Shown: positions 51,392-53,822 of the stretch, in pieces
How the letters are laid out: each line of letters opens with the position of its first letter
How positions within the stretch are numbered: the first letter of the stretch is position 1
Assembly (NCBI GenBank): GCA_013416795.1
Contig: RQSC01000006.1
Span: 94,313-148,134 of the forward strand
Reading direction: 5' to 3'
From: Prasinococcaceae sp. CCMP 1430
Lineage: Eukaryota; Prasinodermophyta; Palmophyllophyceae; Prasinococcales; Prasinococcaceae
Length of the DNA: 53,822 nucleotides
Position numbers and translations under genes: made by a program
The notes under the pieces: model-generated
Seen by the model: only the letters and a program-made list of their open reading frames with translations
What the model was told of the DNA's origin: nothing
The model's database searches: none

Positions 51392-52597
51392 ATGGCGCCG
51401 ACGCTCGTGTCGTTCGACGTGGACGGCACGCTCATCCGCGCGCGCGGCGCGAGCGCCAACGCCTTCCACAAGGCGGCCTTCGCCGCGGCCTTCGCCGACG
51501 TGTACGGCCTCGATGCGAGCATCGACGAGATCGACCACCACGGCTCCACCGACCAGCTCGTGCTGCTCGCCGTGCTCGCACACAGGAAGGTGCCCGCAGA
51601 GGAGGCGGAGGCGAAGGTGCGTGCGCGCTTGCGCGCGTACGCACGTGCGTGGCGCGCCGCTGGCGCTGACGTGAGCTGGCACACCCTCACGCGTTGCGCC
51701 ACATCATTCAATTCCCACCTCACCTCACCACAACCACACGGACGCGCGCACACGCACACGCACACGCACACGCACGCACGCGTGCGCGCACACGCACGCA
51801 CGCGTGCGCGCACGCACGTACACACACGCACGCGCACACGCACGCACGCACGCACACGCATATGCGCGTGCGCGCGCGCGGCGCCCGCGCAGATCCCCGC
51901 GGCCTGCGCGCGGATGGTAGAGTACGCGCGCGCGGCAGCCGCGCACGAGGTGTCCGCCGGCCTCGAGGTCCTCCCCGGCGTGGAGGCGCTGCTCGCGGCA
52001 ATCGAGGGCGCGGGCGTCGAGCGCGCCGTGTCGTGCCTCGTCACGGGCAACCTCGAGGACATCGCGTGGGCCAAGATGCGTGCGCTGGGCGTCGAGGGGC
52101 GCTTCAGCGCGCCCAGGTTCGGCGGGTTCGGATCGGTGCGCGCGCGCATGCGTGCGCGGACGACGCGCGTGCGTGTGCACGTGCGTGCACGCGCACGTGC
52201 GTATGTGCTTGGGTGTGTGGCTGCGCGCGTGCACGTACGCCGAAGCCCGCTGCGCCTGAGCGCGCACACTCACACAGAATCGCGCATACACGCACACGCA
52301 CGCACACGCACACGCCCGCGCACGCAGGACGCCCGGGACCGCGCCGAGCTGGTCGCCGCCGCCGCTTCGCGCTGCGCCTCGGCGCACGCCGCCCCCGGAG
52401 CGCGCTTCCACCTGGGCGACACCCCCAACGACGTGCGCGCCGCTGAGGCGTGCGGAGCGACACCCATCGCGCTGCTCACCGGCGTCTTCGGCGAGGCAGA
52501 GCTGCGAGCCAGCAGCAAGGCGCCCGACGACCTCGTCGTGCTCGAGGACCTCGCAGATACCGACGCCGTCATGCGTGTGCTGGGGCTCAACGCATGA
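51392..52597 (+). CDS. HAD-superfamily phosphatase (phosphoglycolate-phosphatase-like)
   Basis: Three exons, 51392..51616, 51893..52135 and 52328..52597, all phase 0 (donors GTGCGTGC and GTGCGCGC; acceptors CGCGCAG and CACGCAG), 245 residues. Motif I FDVDGTLI supplies the nucleophile Asp and the second Asp. Motif II is the Thr in CLVTGN. A Lys in IAWAKMRALG serves motif III. Motif IV is HLGDTPNDVRAAEACG. The cap between motifs I and II is helical (HKAAFAAAFADVYGL), as in class I HADs. Likely substrates are small phosphoesters such as phosphoglycolate, but this cannot be told. Both introns are mostly alternating CA/CG. Confidence 0.9.
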   Translation: MAPTLVSFDVDGTLIRARGASANAFHKAAFAAAFADVYGLDASIDEIDHHGSTDQLVLLAVLAHRKVPAEEAEAKVRARLRAYARAWRAAGADVSWHTLTRCATSFNSHLTSPQPHGRAHTHTHTHTHARVRAHARTRARTHVHTRTRTRTHARTRICACARAAPAQIPAACARMVEYARAAAAHEVSAGLEVLPGVEALLAAIEGAGVERAVSCLVTGNLEDIAWAKMRALGVEGRFSAPRFGGFGSVRARMRARTTRVRVHVRARARAYVLGCVAARVHVRRSPLRLSAHTHTESRIHAHARTRTRPRTQDARDRAELVAAAASRCASAHAAPGARFHLGDTPNDVRAAEACGATPIALLTGVFGEAELRASSKAPDDLVVLEDLADTDAVMRVLGLNA

Positions 52598-52690
52598 CGT
52601 ATGTGTGTGTATGGCGGATGACAGCGCATTGGTATGACACTTTCATTTACAACATGCTGCGGGCACCGCCCCAATCCCGGCGGCGCTCAC

Positions 52691-53822
52691 TCACGAGCGC
52701 GCGCCGAGCGTGGACGTCGCCGCGAGCCTGCCGCGGCGCACCGCCTCGCCGAGCGCGCCGCCGAGCGCCTCGGCGGCCAGCGAGGCGCGCCTGCGCACCT
52801 CGGGGCCCGAGAGGGTCGCGCGCCAGCGCGCGGAGGCGGAGGGGGAGGCGGAGCCCCCACCCCGCAGCGCGTGCGCGTGCGCGAGGGAGGCGTCGGGCGA
52901 CGGCGCGTTGAGCGCTTCGTAGACGTCGATCTCGCTCGCCGAGCTAGACGGCGGCGGCGGCATCTCTGGCCTGTCCACCGACTCCCACCCCTCCGCGCTC
53001 GGCGACAATCCGAAGTCAAAGTCGCGCCGCCTGGTTGGGCTGCGCGTGGCGTTCTCGGCTATCCACGACGATATGGCGCTACTCTCGGGGCTGTCCGCAC
53101 CGAAGCCGGCGTTGTCGGCGATCGCGAGGCCCTCGTCGGCGTACCCACACGGGGCGGCGTCGGCGGCCGATACGTGCGCGCCTTCGCCGGTGGCGCTCGC
53201 GTTGCCCAGCCGGCGCGACACGCGCCTGGAGGCGGCGACACGCGCGGCGGAGGCGGCGTTGGTCGCGGCGGTGCGCGGCTCCTCTCCGGCCGCCCACGCG
53301 GAACACAGCGCGGCCGCGGCGACGAAGGGGAACCAGCCCGGCGGCTGCGGCGGCGGCACTCCCGCCGAGCACAGCGCCAGCGAGCACGTGCTGCCGACCG
53401 TGCGCGCGAGGAGGTGCGCTCCGGCATTCAGCAGCTTGAGGGAGGCCTCGTCGCGCACGCTCGGGTGTGGGTCCGACGCGGCCTGCGCCTTCGCGGCGTC
53501 CGCGTCCGCATCCGCTGCGGGCCTCCACAGCACACACTCGCCTCTGTCCTCAGGAGGCCCCGTGTGCCAGTGGGCGTCTCTCTGCCACACCGCGCTGCGG
53601 GAGCCCCTGAACGTCCCATCGTGGAGCAGCGGCGAGCCGGTGTACGCCGCGAGCAGCTGGGCGTGGCGGACGGCCTCGCCAAGCGCTGTGCCGAGCTCCT
53701 CGGGGGGGAGGGCGCTGAGGGCGGCCGGGCCGTCCGGCAGGCGCGCGCCGCAGAGCCTGACCACGACCGGCGCCACCAGGGAGCCCGCGGCACGGCCCAC
53801 CGCCCTCCCGCGCCCGTAGTCC
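52691..53822 (-). CDS. Uncharacterised protein, 5' partial at the window edge
   Basis: Open from the right edge to the stop at 52691, more than 370 residues. It begins DYGRGRAVGRAAGSLVAPVVV. It has alternating helical segments (LGTALGEAVRHAQLLAAYTG; LKLLNAGAHLLARTVGS), one hydrophobic stretch (GWFPFVAAAALCSAWAAG), then a Ser/Pro/Glu-rich region. The C-terminal AAEALGGALGEAVRRGRLAATS echoes the earlier LGTALGEAVRHAQLLAA, hinting at an internal repeat. The start and the rest of the N-terminal part lie outside the window. A membrane-transporter relative is possible from the opening residues, but I do not assign a family. Confidence 0.55.
   Translation of the reverse strand, partial: DYGRGRAVGRAAGSLVAPVVVRLCGARLPDGPAALSALPPEELGTALGEAVRHAQLLAAYTGSPLLHDGTFRGSRSAVWQRDAHWHTGPPEDRGECVLWRPAADADADAAKAQAASDPHPSVRDEASLKLLNAGAHLLARTVGSTCSLALCSAGVPPPQPPGWFPFVAAAALCSAWAAGEEPRTAATNAASAARVAASRRVSRRLGNASATGEGAHVSAADAAPCGYADEGLAIADNAGFGADSPESSAISSWIAENATRSPTRRRDFDFGLSPSAEGWESVDRPEMPPPPSSSASEIDVYEALNAPSPDASLAHAHALRGGGSASPSASARWRATLSGPEVRRRASLAAEALGGALGEAVRRGRLAATSTLGARS

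Overview
This window is nuclear DNA from a eukaryote. It is very GC-rich, genes are broken by GT-AG introns, there is no operon structure, and the proteins are eukaryotic in type (kinesin, BRF1, MOV10/SDE3 helicase, mitochondrial carrier). Several genes point to a photosynthetic, green-lineage microbe: a WRKY factor, a plant-type glucuronokinase, a DnaJ-ferredoxin protein like the Chlamydomonas chloroplast CDJ3-5 group, and a DUF1350 plastid/cyanobacterial hydrolase. Compact genes, introns packed with (GC)n and (CA)n, and very high GC fit a small prasinophyte-like or prasinodermophyte-like alga. The species is an inference and was not verified. Three N-runs (15562-15630, 29212-30165, 50891-51322) and single n bases at 11699 and 42357 mark a draft assembly.

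Layout. 1-3.4 kb: WRKY factor (5' end off the window), convergent with a probable ER-lumen protein. 3.4-9.8 kb: an ATM1-type mitochondrial ABC exporter behind a striking GTAC-rich palindromic promoter, a glucuronokinase on the other strand, and a secreted bicupin. 10.3-18 kb: a Cys-rich protein, a huge CA microsatellite, an uncharacterised two-exon gene, MsrB, a Nudix ADP-sugar hydrolase, the cysteine desulfurase NFS1, and a three-exon small membrane protein recovered by splicing. 18-24.5 kb: SDE3/MOV10 helicase divergent from an RluA-type pseudouridine synthase, then a kinesin-light-chain-like TPR protein. 25.6-28.6 kb: a secreted LRR / S1 protease / double somatomedin-B-like protein. 31-40 kb: BRF1, a large IQ-motif protein, and a divergent kinesin-13-like motor with a SAM-like tail. 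41-47 kb: a small cupin, a DnaJ-ferredoxin gene carrying an in-frame axonemal dynein heavy-chain fragment, two GNAT acetyltransferases, and a DUF1350 protein. 47-54 kb: an EF-hand mitochondrial carrier whose 5' side contains a bacterial RND-pump fragment, a SHOCT-domain protein, a three-exon HAD phosphatase, and an uncharacterised protein running off the right edge.

Functional links are loose, as expected for a nuclear locus. ATM1 and NFS1 both belong to mitochondrial iron-sulfur biogenesis. The IQ protein and the kinesin share one divergent promoter, and both may act on microtubules. The observations most worth checking are the LRR-protease-SMB protein, the dynein/DnaJ-ferredoxin chimera, the bacterial RND fragment, the GTAC cluster, and the unusual GTGCGT splice-donor consensus. 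Many exon boundaries below were worked out by hand from reading-frame phase and lack transcript support.
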